Assembly (NCBI RefSeq): GCF_004363075.1
Contig: NZ_SNYN01000010.1
Coordinates: 1-34,780 of the forward strand
Reading direction: 5' to 3'
Origin: Actinorugispora endophytica
GTDB lineage: Bacteria > Actinomycetota > Actinomycetes > Streptosporangiales > Streptosporangiaceae
Length of the DNA stretch: 34,780 nucleotides
The position numbers were made by a program, and so were the translations under genes. Under the pieces are notes generated by a model. It was not told the DNA's origin, searched no databases, and was given only the letters and a program-made list of their open reading frames with translations. Shown here in pieces: positions 22,339-30,740 of the stretch (position 1 is its first letter; each line of letters opens with the position of its first letter).

Positions 22339-23213
22339 GACGCCTCCAGTACGCGCATGTCGCGTTCCACCGACGCGGGGAGCCGGTGCCGGGCCGCGAT
22401 CGCCCGGGGGAGTCCGCGCAGCACGTCGAGCAGGGCCCCGCGCGCCGGGGCGCTCGTCGCCGCCCGGCGGGCCAGGCGCGCGGTCTCGGCCAGCGCCCGG
22501 CCGAGGGGGCGGCGCAGCCACACGGTCAGGACGGCGTTGCGCATCTCCAGGCGGCGCCGCCACGAGGCGGGCGGGCGCTGCTCGGAGGGATGGTGGTGCG
22601 CGCGCACCTCGGGCAGGTGGCACGGCTGCCACCCGGCCGCGGCCAGGTCCTGGGCGAGCAGGCTCTCCTCCCCCGCGAAGAACAGCATCGGGTTGAACCC
22701 GCCGACCTGCTCGAACGCCGCGACGCGCACGACCGCCCCGCAGGCCATGAACCCCAGGACCCGGGGGCCGGGCAGACCGGGGACGGTGCCCAGGCCCCGG
22801 GCGAGCAACGCGTTGATCGGGTCGGGGCGCTCGTCGTCGCCCACGTGGACCGAGGCCGCGACGAGCCCGAGCCGGGGATGGGCGTCGAAGGCGTCGGCGG
22901 CGCGCTCCAGCGCGTCCGGCGCCCACCAGGAGTCATCGTCGCTGAAGGCGACGTAGGGCGTCTCCGCCAGGGCCGCCCCGATGTTGCGCGCGGCGCTCCC
23001 GGCGTTGCGGTCCAGTGCGACGAGCGCGACCCCGGGGAACAGCGCGCGGACCGAGTCCGCGGTGCCGTCGGTGGAGCCGTTGTCCACGACCACGACCGGC
23101 GGCGGGGGACGCGCCCCGGCCAGGTTCCGCAGGGTGCGGTGCAGCTCGTCCCGGCGGTTGCGGGTGGCGATCACCACGGTCACGCGCGCGTCGGTCGCCG
23201 GTTCCTGCTCCAT
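22335..23213 (-). CDS. GT2 glycosyltransferase (tandem paralogue)
   Basis: Family 2 glycosyltransferase, 292 residues. Same order of motifs as its downstream neighbour: VTVVIATRNRRDEL, VVVDNGSTDGTADSV, the DxD in FSDDDSWWAPD, then FMACGAVVRVAAFEQVGGF and AGEESLLAQDL. The two genes arose by tandem duplication, then diverged in the acceptor half, which suggests two successive linkages and not redundancy. ATG 23213 has GAGGAGG about eight bases upstream. It is 68 bases downstream of the decarboxylase-like gene and translationally coupled to the next gene. Cytosolic; sugar specificity unknown. Confidence 0.9.
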   Translation of the reverse strand: MEQEPATDARVTVVIATRNRRDELHRTLRNLAGARPPPPVVVVDNGSTDGTADSVRALFPGVALVALDRNAGSAARNIGAALAETPYVAFSDDDSWWAPDALERAADAFDAHPRLGLVAASVHVGDDERPDPINALLARGLGTVPGLPGPRVLGFMACGAVVRVAAFEQVGGFNPMLFFAGEESLLAQDLAAAGWQPCHLPEVRAHHHPSEQRPPASWRRRLEMRNAVLTVWLRRPLGRALAETARLARRAATSAPARGALLDVLRGLPRAIAARHRLPASVERDMRVLEAS

Positions 23214-23281
23214 TCGGGTCCTCCTCGATGGGTCCGGTGCCGGCCGCGGCGGCCTCCCGGTGGCCGCGGCCCGGCCACGCC

Positions 23282-24268
23282 CTAGTTCGCCGGGATCACC
23301 TGGTCGGGGACCGGCGGAAGGCCGCGTTCGGTGAGGAAGTAGGCGATGGTGCGGCGCAGCCCCTCCTCCACCCGGACGCGGGGCCGCCAGTCCAGGCGGG
23401 TGGCGGCGAGCGTGATGTCGGGGCGGCGGAACCGCGGGTCGTCCACCGGGCGGCCGATGAACGAGATCGGCGAGTCCGACCCGGTGAGCCCCTTGACGAG
23501 GTCGGCGAGCGCCAGCACCGACAGCTCCTCCTCGCTGCCGATGTTGACCGGGCCGGTCAGGTCGCTGCGGGCCAGGGCCAGCAGCCCTTCGACGGTGTCG
23601 TCCACGTAGCAGACCGAACGGGTCTGCAGGCCGTCCCCCGCGACGGTGAGCGGTTCACCGTCGAGCGCCTGGCGGATGAACGTGGGGATGACGCGGCCGT
23701 CCCCGGGCCGCAGGCGCGGACCGTAGCTGTTGAACAGGCGCGCGATCCCCACGTCGGTGCCGTGCGCGCGGTGGCACGCCATGGTGAGCGACTCGGCGTA
23801 GCGCTTGGCCTCGTCGTAGACGCTGCGCGGCCCGACCGGGTTGACGTTGCCCCAGTAGCTCTCGCGCTGCGGGTACTCCAGCGGGTCGCCGTAGACCTCG
23901 CTGGTGGAGGCCAGGATGAAGCGCGCCCCGTGCCCCTCCGCCAGGCGCAGGGCGTTGTGGGTGCCCAGACTGCCCGCCTCCAGGGTCTCCACCGGCAGCC
24001 TGAGGTAGTCGCGGGGCGAGGCCGCGGAGGCGAGGTGGAAGACGAGGTCGAACGATCCCCCCGGGTCGAGCGGCTCGGTCAGGTCCGCCTCGACCAGCCG
24101 GAAGCCCTCGCGTCCCAGCAGGTGGACCACGTTGCCCGTGCTCCCGGTGGCGAAGTTGTCCACGCACACCACGTTCGTTCCCGCGTCGAGCAGCCGCTCG
24201 CACAGGTGCGATCCGACGAATCCGGCCCCGCCGGTGACCATGGCGGTCCGCTCTTCCCGTCGTGCCAT
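23282..24268 (-). CDS. NAD-dependent nucleotide-sugar enzyme, UDP-glucuronate decarboxylase-like
   Basis: Extended SDR enzyme of 328 residues. NAD-binding GGAGFVGSH (about 13-21), then a string of blocks characteristic of UDP-xylose synthases: HLASAASPRDY, LASTSEVYGDP, WGNVNPVGPRSVYDEAKRYAE (catalytic Tyr and Lys within), and RLFNSYGPR. It probably converts UDP-glucuronate to UDP-xylose or a related 4-keto sugar, giving a second donor besides ADP-heptose. The motifs do not fit HldD, the heptose epimerase. Start ATG 24268 follows GAGGAGGT. The UDP-glucose dehydrogenase that would supply substrate is not in the window. Confidence 0.88.
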   Translation of the reverse strand: MARREERTAMVTGGAGFVGSHLCERLLDAGTNVVCVDNFATGSTGNVVHLLGREGFRLVEADLTEPLDPGGSFDLVFHLASAASPRDYLRLPVETLEAGSLGTHNALRLAEGHGARFILASTSEVYGDPLEYPQRESYWGNVNPVGPRSVYDEAKRYAESLTMACHRAHGTDVGIARLFNSYGPRLRPGDGRVIPTFIRQALDGEPLTVAGDGLQTRSVCYVDDTVEGLLALARSDLTGPVNIGSEEELSVLALADLVKGLTGSDSPISFIGRPVDDPRFRRPDITLAATRLDWRPRVRVEEGLRRTIAYFLTERGLPPVPDQVIPAN

Positions 24269-24346
24269 TCCCTTCGACCTCCTCGACTCGTTCGGGACCG
24301 GCCCCGTGCCCGCCGCTCCGTCCCGGCCCCACCGGTGTCTCGTTGT

Positions 24347-25033
24347 TCAGGGCCAGGACGTCTCGCGTGACGGGCAGATGACCAGTTCGCGGACCTCGCA
24401 GCCGGGCGGCTGGCGCAGGGCGAAGAGCACGGCGCTCGCGACGTGCTCGGGCGGGTTGAGCTTGGCGTCGGGGCCCGGGCGGTACTGCTCGGGCCTGCCG
24501 TCGAAGAAGGCGGTGTCCATGCCGCCGGGCACGAGCAGGGTCACGCCGACGGCTCCGGCGAGTTCCGCCGCCAGGGCCCGGGTGAACCCGACGACCCCGA
24601 ACTTGGAGGCGCAGTAGGCGGTGGCGTCGCCGACCCCGCGCAGGCCCAGCGTGGAGGCGCAGTCCACGATCGTGCCGCCGCTGGCGCGCAGGTGCGGCAG
24701 CGCGGCCCGCACCACCGAGGCGGTGCCGATGAGGTTGACCCGCACCACCTGCTCCCACTCGTCGGCGGGCACGTCCTCCAGCGGCCCGCAGGCGTCGGTC
24801 CCGGCGGCGTTGACCAGCGCGTCGATGCCGCCCGCCTGCTCGGCCAGCCGCTCGACCGCGCGTTCCACGGCCGCCCGGTTCGCCAGGTCGGCCTGCGCGA
24901 ACGGCATGTCTCCGCCGGGGTGGCGCACGTCGATGACGAGGGGGCGGCCGCCTTCGGCGAGCACGGCCTCGACAACGGCGGCGCCCAGTCCGGACGCACC
25001 ACCGGTGATGAGTGTGTTTCCCAACGGACGCAT
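24347..25033 (-). CDS. Classical short-chain dehydrogenase/reductase
   Basis: NAD(P)-dependent oxidoreductase of 228 residues, typical classical SDR length. Cofactor loop TGGASGLG near residue 10, NAAG near 92, Ser in DCAST, and catalytic Y-C-A-S-K near 160, then PGGMDTAFF. The acid after the second strand (VIDVRHPG) suggests NAD over NADP. It lies between the heptose kinase and the decarboxylase-like gene, so it may modify the keto group of a nucleotide sugar, but the family is too broad to name the substrate. ATG 25033 has AGGAAGGA upstream. The 56-base gap to HldE consists of short GGTTCGGT-like repeats. Confidence 0.88.
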   Translation of the reverse strand: MRPLGNTLITGGASGLGAAVVEAVLAEGGRPLVIDVRHPGGDMPFAQADLANRAAVERAVERLAEQAGGIDALVNAAGTDACGPLEDVPADEWEQVVRVNLIGTASVVRAALPHLRASGGTIVDCASTLGLRGVGDATAYCASKFGVVGFTRALAAELAGAVGVTLLVPGGMDTAFFDGRPEQYRPGPDAKLNPPEHVASAVLFALRQPPGCEVRELVICPSRETSWP

Positions 25034-25089
25034 CGCGGTTCCTTCCTGTTCGGTTCGTTCTCGGTCGGTTCGGTCCCGGTTCGGGCCGG

Positions 25090-26466
25090 TCAGCCGGGCG
25101 CGGCGCGCAGGGACGCCACCAGCCCGGTGGTGGAGCGGCCGGGCAGTGCCGGAAGGCACACCACCTCCCCGCCGTTGCGGCGCACGACGGGCGTCTCGGG
25201 AAGCTCGTCCACCGTGTAGTCGCCGCCCTTGACCCACACGTCGGGCCGCAGGCGCTCCAGCAGGTCCAGCGGGACGTCCTCGTCGAAGACCCGCACGGCG
25301 TCCACACACTCCAGCGCCGACAGCACGTGCGCGCGGTCGCGCTCGTCCATGACGGGGCGGTCCGCCCCCTTGAGGGCGCGCACCGAGGCGTCCCCGTTGA
25401 GGCAGACGATGAGGCAGTCGCCGAGCGAGCGGGCCCTGCGCAGCAGGCTGACGTGCCCGGCGTGCAGGACGTCGAAGCAGCCCCCGGCCGCCACGACCCG
25501 GCCGCCGCGGCGGCGCACCTCCTCGGCCACGGCCAGGGCGTCGGTGCCCGACGCCAGCGGCACCCCGTGGCCGGCGCCCCCATGGCCCACCGACGCGGCC
25601 CCTCCCGCGCGCACGAACTCGGTGGCCGCGCGCACGGCCCGCTCGGTGGCCTCGTCCGGTCCGCACCCGTCGGCCAGTGCGCCCGCCGCGCGCGCCGCGA
25701 ACGCGTCCCCCGCGCCGCAGGCGTCACCGGCCCCGGGAACGGGGTCGGCCCCGACACAGCGCCCGCTCCCCCGCGCGTCCGCCCAGGCGGCGCCGTTCGC
25801 GCCGAGGGTGACCGCCACCGACTCCGCGCCCCAGCGCCCGGCCAGGGCCCCGGCCCGCCGCAGCGCGGCGCGCGGGTCCTCGGGGTCGGCCCCGGCCTCG
25901 GCCGCGTTGGGTGTGACCAGCCGCGCGCCTCCGACCGGGTCGGAGCCGCGCGGGTGCGGGTCCCACACCACGGGCACCGACGCGGCGTACCCGGCCAGAA
26001 TGCGGCGCACGTCGGTGGCCGCGGTCAGGCCGCGCCCGTAGTCGGAGACCAGGACGGCCGCCGCGCCGTCGAACGCGGCCGCCAGGCGGGCCGCCGACGT
26101 GGTGAGCGCGGCGCGGCCCGCTCCGTCGTCGAGGCGCGCCACCGTCCGTCCGTCGGCCTGGACGCGGGTCTTGACCGGGGTGCGGCCCAGCAGTGGGAGC
26201 GGCACGAGCGAGACCGAGTCGCGCAGGAGTTCGGCGACGCGTTCGCCCGCGGCGTCCCTGCCGAGCGCGGTGACCAGCACGACCGGGCGGTTCCGCCGGG
26301 CCGCGCACCAGGCCGCCAGGGCCGCGCCGCCGGGCCGGTACCAGGCCCGCGCGTCCTCCACGACCGGGGCGGCGGGCGCGTCCGGGCAGGACCGGTGCGA
26401 GCTGCCGCGCAGGTCGACGTCGAGGAGCGCGTCCCCGACCACCACGAGCGGTCCGCGGCCGTTCAC
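25090..26466 (-). CDS. hldE: Bifunctional heptose 7-phosphate kinase / heptose 1-phosphate adenylyltransferase
   Basis: 458 residues with two domains. The N-terminal PfkB-type kinase (about 6-305) phosphorylates D-glycero-D-manno-heptose 7-phosphate at C1; markers are VVVGDALLDVDLRG, VSDYGRGL, WDPHPRGSDP and the catalytic GAGDACGAGDAFAA region. The C-terminal nucleotidyltransferase (about 325-455) has GGCFDVLHAGHVSLLRRAR, including the HxGH motif, and WVKGGDYTVDELPE, and makes the ADP-sugar. The domain order is that of Escherichia coli HldE. GTG 26466 overlaps the gmhA stop (GTGA) with GGAAGG at eight bases. With the neighbouring isomerase and the phosphatase domain this completes ADP-D-glycero-beta-D-manno-heptose synthesis. 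Confidence 0.93.
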   Translation of the reverse strand: MNGRGPLVVVGDALLDVDLRGSSHRSCPDAPAAPVVEDARAWYRPGGAALAAWCAARRNRPVVLVTALGRDAAGERVAELLRDSVSLVPLPLLGRTPVKTRVQADGRTVARLDDGAGRAALTTSAARLAAAFDGAAAVLVSDYGRGLTAATDVRRILAGYAASVPVVWDPHPRGSDPVGGARLVTPNAAEAGADPEDPRAALRRAGALAGRWGAESVAVTLGANGAAWADARGSGRCVGADPVPGAGDACGAGDAFAARAAGALADGCGPDEATERAVRAATEFVRAGGAASVGHGGAGHGVPLASGTDALAVAEEVRRRGGRVVAAGGCFDVLHAGHVSLLRRARSLGDCLIVCLNGDASVRALKGADRPVMDERDRAHVLSALECVDAVRVFDEDVPLDLLERLRPDVWVKGGDYTVDELPETPVVRRNGGEVVCLPALPGRSTTGLVASLRAAPG

Positions 26467-27056
26467 GTGCGCGCCTTCCGCGGCCCGGCGGCCTGGGCCA
26501 CCAGGCCGGCCGGCGCGAACCCGGCGTCGACGACCTCGCAGAACAGGTGGACCAGCGCGAGGTGGACCTCCTGCACGGTGGAGGCCCTGGCCGCGGGGAC
26601 CGCCACCACCTCGTCGCTCGCGGCGGCCAGCGCGCTGGGCGCGCTTCCGGTCATCGACCAGCAGGTCACGCCGATCTCGCGGGCGGCCACGGCCGCGGCG
26701 ACGACGTTGTCGCTGGCCCCGCTGGTGGACAGGCACACCAGCATGTCGCCGGGCCGGGCGTGCGCGCGCAGCTGGCGCGCGTAGACCTGACGGAACCCGT
26801 AGTCGTTGGCGATGGCCGTGACACTGGAGGTCTCGGCGTGCAGGGCGATGGCCGACAGGGGGCGGCGCTCGTTCTCGAACCGCCCGGTCAGTTCGGCCGT
26901 GAGGTGCTGCGCCTCCGCGGCGCTCCCCCCGTTGCCGCAGGCGAAGAGGCGCCGCCCGGCGCGCAGCGCGGCGGCCGCGGTCCGTCCCCACGCCTCCACC
27001 CGCTCGGTGTCGGTGCCGGCCAGCGCGGCCCGCAGTTCTTCCAGATGGGCGTGCAT
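26463..27056 (-). CDS. gmhA: Phosphoheptose isomerase
   Basis: SIS-domain isomerase of 197 residues that converts sedoheptulose 7-phosphate to D-glycero-D-manno-heptose 7-phosphate, first step of the ADP-heptose route. GmhA-specific blocks are ACGNGGSAAEAQHLTAELTGRFENERRPL, with the catalytic region, LHAETSSVTAIANDYGF, CLSTSGASDNV and VQEVHLALVHLFCEVVD carrying the zinc and active-site His/Glu residues. ATG 27056 has GGGGGA about six bases upstream; the frame is open further, but without family sequence. It lies 11 bases after the GT4 gene and overlaps hldE. Length and motifs agree with a functional enzyme. Confidence 0.94.
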   Translation of the reverse strand: MHAHLEELRAALAGTDTERVEAWGRTAAAALRAGRRLFACGNGGSAAEAQHLTAELTGRFENERRPLSAIALHAETSSVTAIANDYGFRQVYARQLRAHARPGDMLVCLSTSGASDNVVAAAVAAREIGVTCWSMTGSAPSALAAASDEVVAVPAARASTVQEVHLALVHLFCEVVDAGFAPAGLVAQAAGPRKART

Positions 27057-27067
27057 CAGCGATCCCC

Positions 27068-28417
27068 CTAGGACGTGTTCCCCGGAGCGTTCCGGGCTCG
27101 TGCCGACCAGGACGAGCCCTGCGGCTCGGCTCCCGTCGGCTCCGGGGCGTCGGGGAAGCGGGCCCCCGGACCGGTCAGGGCGTGGGCGCGGGGGCCGGGC
27201 CGTCGCACGCCGGGGACTCCTCTCGGCCGCGCGGCCTCGCGCAGCACCCCGGCGTAGCACTCCTGGATCCGGTAGGCCACGAACGGCCAGGAGTACCGGG
27301 CCGCGGCCCGGTCCGCCCCGGCGATCCCGTAGCTCTCGGCCGCGACGACGTCGGCGAGCAGCTCGCGCAGCCGCAGCCCCAGCGTGGCCGGGTCGCGCGG
27401 CGGGACAAGGAGACCGGTCACCTCGTGCACGACGGTGTCCAGGTGCCCGCCGACGTTCGACGCGATGACCGGGACGCCGCAGGCCATCGCCTCCACCGTG
27501 CTCATCCCGAACGGCTCGTACCAGGGGACGTTGACGGAGACGTCCGCCGACCGCAGCAGCGCCGGGACGTCCGCGCGCTCCACCTGACCCAGGAACCGGA
27601 CGCGGTCGGCCACCCCCGCCTCCTGCGCGGCGCGGTGCAGCCGCACGGCCTCGGGGTCGGACCGCAGCCGGCCCCGCGCCGGGCCTCCCGCGACGAGGAG
27701 CTCGGCGTCCGGGGCCCAGGGCAGCGCGCGGACGAGCGTCTCCACGCCCTTGCGCTCCACGAGGCGGCCCAGGCTGACCACGCGCGGCCGGGGTCCCCTC
27801 GGCGCGCGCGGCCCCCGCGGGGTGAAGTGCTCCAGGTCGACCCCGCAGGGCACGACCGCCAGCCGGTCGGGGCGCACCCCCCAGGAGCGCAGTTCGCGGA
27901 GCTCCTCGTTCGAGGTGGCGACGACCATGGCCGAGCGCAGCGCCACGGACCGCTCCACCTCGATCCGCTCGGCGGGGCTGGTGTCGGCCTCCCCCTGGTG
28001 GCGGCGCTTGACGACGCCCAGGGCGTGGAAGGTCTGCACGACGGGAACGCCCGTGCCCTCGGCCGCGTCCAACGCGGCCAGGCCGCTCATCCAGAAGTGG
28101 GCGTGCACGATGTCGGGCGGGTCTTCGGCCCAGTCCGCGCGCAGCCTCCGCGCGAACCCGGGCATGTGGCGCGGCAGTTCGTCCTTGCCGATCACCCGCG
28201 CCGGACCGGCGCGCACGTGGCGCACCCGGACCCCCGGCCCCATGGACACGTCGTCGGGCTGGTCGCGGTCGGCGCGCCGGGTGTACACGGTCACCTCGTG
28301 CCCCAGTCCGGCCAGGGCGAGGGCGAGCTCGGCGACATGGACGTTCTGCCCTCCGGCATCCTCCCCGCCGAGTGTCGCCAGCGGGCTGGCGTGCTCGGAC
28401 ACCATGGCGATCTTCAC
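27068..28417 (-). CDS. GT4 glycosyltransferase (GT-B fold)
   Basis: Retaining family 4 glycosyltransferase, 449 residues. The N-terminal donor half begins VKIAMVSEHASPLATLGGEDAGGQNVHV, the same opening as MshA/sucrose-phosphate-synthase-like enzymes; the C-terminal half has VVSLGRLVERKGVETLVRAL and the EX7E motif in YEPFGMSTVEAMACGVPVIAS. A low-complexity tail follows. GTG 28417 overlaps the upstream GT stop (GTGA), and AGGAGGT lies six bases before. The operon context makes a heptose- or xylose-transferring role possible, but the donor is not readable. It is distinct from MshA, which normally stands alone. Confidence 0.92.
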   Translation of the reverse strand: MKIAMVSEHASPLATLGGEDAGGQNVHVAELALALAGLGHEVTVYTRRADRDQPDDVSMGPGVRVRHVRAGPARVIGKDELPRHMPGFARRLRADWAEDPPDIVHAHFWMSGLAALDAAEGTGVPVVQTFHALGVVKRRHQGEADTSPAERIEVERSVALRSAMVVATSNEELRELRSWGVRPDRLAVVPCGVDLEHFTPRGPRAPRGPRPRVVSLGRLVERKGVETLVRALPWAPDAELLVAGGPARGRLRSDPEAVRLHRAAQEAGVADRVRFLGQVERADVPALLRSADVSVNVPWYEPFGMSTVEAMACGVPVIASNVGGHLDTVVHEVTGLLVPPRDPATLGLRLRELLADVVAAESYGIAGADRAAARYSWPFVAYRIQECYAGVLREAARPRGVPGVRRPGPRAHALTGPGARFPDAPEPTGAEPQGSSWSARARNAPGNTS

Positions 28418-29457
28418 CGTGCCACCTCCTGGAGCAACCGGTCCCAGTCGGTGTGGAACCGGGCGAGTCCGTACCTGCGCAGGGCCGCCGAGCGGGCCGC
28501 GGCCCCGACGGCGCGGGCGTGGTCGGGGTCGGCCATGAAGCCGCGCAGCGCCCGGCGCAGGACGTCCGGCCGCGTGGTGACGACTCCTGCCCCGGGGGGC
28601 ACCGCCTCGTGGACCTCGGTGGTGCCGAGGGCCGCCACGGGCAGCCCGAGCATCATGGCCTCGATCAGGGACAGGCCCAGCGAGGTCCACCGGACGGGGT
28701 GCAGGTAGGCGCGGCGGCGCGCGAGTTCGGCGTGCATGGCGCGCTGGGGCAGGTCCTCGTGGACGCGAAGCCGCTCGGGGGGCAGCGCCAGCCGGGCGGG
28801 CACCCCGGTGACGCCCATGCCGAACAGGTCCAGGGGGACGCTCTCGGCGATCCCCGGCAGCAGGTCGGTCCCGGTGACCCGCCAGCGGCGCAGCGGCTCG
28901 TTGGCCACCACCCCCGCGCGGGCGATCTCGCCGGTGTAGCGGTGGCCCGGGTCGGCGACGCCGTGCTCGACCACCGCCGTGGGCGCGCGCCCGCAGTCCC
29001 AGAACAGGGCGTTGAAGTGGGTGACGTGCACGACCGTGACGTCGTCGCGGTCGGCCATCGGGTGCCGGGTCCGGGGCGCGTCCCCCCGCGGGGTGTTGTG
29101 CTCGACGTAGAGGGCGGGCAGGTCCCGGCCCGGGCGGCGGCCCAGCAGCCGCTCGGCCAGGTCCAGCTCGTGCGGGCGCTGGGCGATGACCAGGTCCACG
29201 TCGGCGGAGCGCAGCCGTCCGGGGGCGACCTCGACGGCGTTGTCCGGCCAGTCCCAGGTGGCGGCCCGGCCCCGCCCGTCGGGACCTCGGTCGGGGGTGA
29301 CCGGCAGCAGGCAGGTGTGCCCGCCGTGCACGAACGACGTGGTCCAGGAGCCGTGCACGTGCCACATCAGGATGCGGCGGGTGCGGCGCGGCAGGCCCGG
29401 TTCGCCGTGCCCGGCGACCACTGCCGTGCGCGCGGTGGCGCGGTCTCCGATCGTCAT
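28414..29457 (-). CDS. GT4-like glycosyltransferase
   Basis: 347 residues, GT-B-like. The N-terminal half has ILMWHVHGSWTTSFVHGGHTCLLPV and VEHNTPRGD, and the C-terminal half LGLSLIEAMMLGLPVAALGTTEVHEAVP, matching the end of the GT4 EX7E region. A strand-helix block with VVANEPLRRWRVTGTDLL corresponds to the linker between the two Rossmann domains. It lacks the long tail of its neighbour. Both ends overlap neighbouring genes (ATGA at 29457, GTGA at 28414), so it is tightly coupled. Donor and acceptor unknown. The gene type is one I associate with actinobacterial surface-glycan clusters. Confidence 0.85.
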   Translation of the reverse strand: MTIGDRATARTAVVAGHGEPGLPRRTRRILMWHVHGSWTTSFVHGGHTCLLPVTPDRGPDGRGRAATWDWPDNAVEVAPGRLRSADVDLVIAQRPHELDLAERLLGRRPGRDLPALYVEHNTPRGDAPRTRHPMADRDDVTVVHVTHFNALFWDCGRAPTAVVEHGVADPGHRYTGEIARAGVVANEPLRRWRVTGTDLLPGIAESVPLDLFGMGVTGVPARLALPPERLRVHEDLPQRAMHAELARRRAYLHPVRWTSLGLSLIEAMMLGLPVAALGTTEVHEAVPPGAGVVTTRPDVLRRALRGFMADPDHARAVGAAARSAALRRYGLARFHTDWDRLLQEVAR

Positions 29458-30740
29458 CAGGCGTCCTCCGCCCCTCCGCGTCCGCCGCCGGGCGGAGCGG
29501 CCAGTTCGTACACGGCCCGCACGACCTCGTCGGCGGAGACCGAGTTCAGGCACGGGTGGCCGGGGACCGGGCAGATCCGGGCGCGCGTCCCGGCGCACCG
29601 CTCCCCCTGGTCGCCCAGCAGCCGCAGCCGGACTCCGTAGGGCGCCCACGCCGAGGCGGGGACGACCGGTGAGAACAGCGAGACCACGGGGGTTCCGACG
29701 GCCGCGGCCAGGTGGGCCGGGCCGGTGTTCCCGGCGACCAGCACCGAGGCGCGCGACAGCACTCCGGCGAGTTCGGCCAGGTCGGTGCGTCCGGCCAGGT
29801 CGGTCCCCGCCGCACCGGCGACGGCGGCGGCCTCGGCCTTGTCCACGGCCGCCGCCGTCACCACCACGGGGATCCCCTCGGCGCACAGCCGCGCCGCGGC
29901 GGCGGCGGCCAGGTCGACCGGCAGCGCCCGCGCGGGGGCCGAGGCGCCCACGTGCATCGCCACGTACCCGTCAGGGCCGGTCAGGGCGGTCGTGTCGGGC
30001 AGCGGCCCGCGCACGGCGAGCCTCCCGGGGTCCCCCGGGGCGAGCCGGTAGCCGGCGGCCCCGGCGAGGGACAGCATCCGCTCGGACTCGGGGATGCCGT
30101 CGGGGACGCGGTGCCGCAGGTCGAGCAGGCTGCCGGGGTAGTCCACGCTCACGGCGCCGATCCACGGGACCCCCGCGAGGCGCAGCAGCAGCGCCAGGGG
30201 GAGCGGCGACTGGTGGAAGGAGGTCAGGACGAGGGCCGCGTCGGGCCGCTCGGCGCGCACGGCGGCGCACAGCGCGTCGGTGTCGGCGCGGTTCACGGCG
30301 GGCGGTTCCGGGTCGACCCAGGGGGCGCACCACTCGATCACCCGGTCCACCCCCGGAAGCATCCGCGCGGCCGCGGCGCCCCGGGGCCCGGCCAGCAGGA
30401 CCACCCTGCGGGCGGTGCGCGCGACCGCCCGCACGGCGGGGCCGGCCAGCAGCACGTCGCCGATGCTGTCCATCCGGGCGACCAGGACGGTCCTGCCCTC
30501 GGAGCCCGCCGTGAGACCGGCGGGCAGCGTCTCGGGCCCGGCCCCGGAAGAGGGGCCGGCGCGGCCGTACCCCACGACGGTGACGGCCGGGATCCCGCCC
30601 GCCGGGGTCAGGGACCCCCGCCCGGGCCGGGGCGGCGCCTCCTCGGAGGCGCCCCTGCGGGCGGGGCGGCGGCCGGGCGGCCGGTAAGCCGGTCTGCGGG
30701 GGCCGGTGCCCCCCGGTTCCGGCCTCGGGGTGAGCCTCAC
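29457..30740 (-). CDS. GT9 heptosyltransferase-like glycosyltransferase
   Basis: Family 9 (ADP-heptose:LPS heptosyltransferase type), 427 residues. After about 95 Pro/Gly/Arg-rich, probably disordered residues, the domain begins TVLVARMDSIGDVLLAGPAVRAV (the GT9 start, with the D-x-x-G-D pattern) and contains VAMHVGASAPARALP and the donor-site VAGNTGPAHLAAAVGTPVVSLFSPV. GT9 enzymes use ADP-heptose, which the operon can make, so it is the most likely heptose transferase here; there is no LPS, so the acceptor must differ. GTG 30740 overlaps the upstream stop and follows GGAGGGG at six bases. The disordered N-terminal extension is unusual for the family. Confidence 0.9.
   Translation of the reverse strand: MRLTPRPEPGGTGPRRPAYRPPGRRPARRGASEEAPPRPGRGSLTPAGGIPAVTVVGYGRAGPSSGAGPETLPAGLTAGSEGRTVLVARMDSIGDVLLAGPAVRAVARTARRVVLLAGPRGAAAARMLPGVDRVIEWCAPWVDPEPPAVNRADTDALCAAVRAERPDAALVLTSFHQSPLPLALLLRLAGVPWIGAVSVDYPGSLLDLRHRVPDGIPESERMLSLAGAAGYRLAPGDPGRLAVRGPLPDTTALTGPDGYVAMHVGASAPARALPVDLAAAAAARLCAEGIPVVVTAAAVDKAEAAAVAGAAGTDLAGRTDLAELAGVLSRASVLVAGNTGPAHLAAAVGTPVVSLFSPVVPASAWAPYGVRLRLLGDQGERCAGTRARICPVPGHPCLNSVSADEVVRAVYELAAPPGGGRGGAEDA

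Noticed and set aside
23282-24268. HldD (ADP-heptose 6-epimerase) assignment for the extended SDR
   Set aside because: The SEVYGDP, WGNVNP and YDEAKRYAE blocks are those of UDP-xylose synthase-like enzymes, not HldD.
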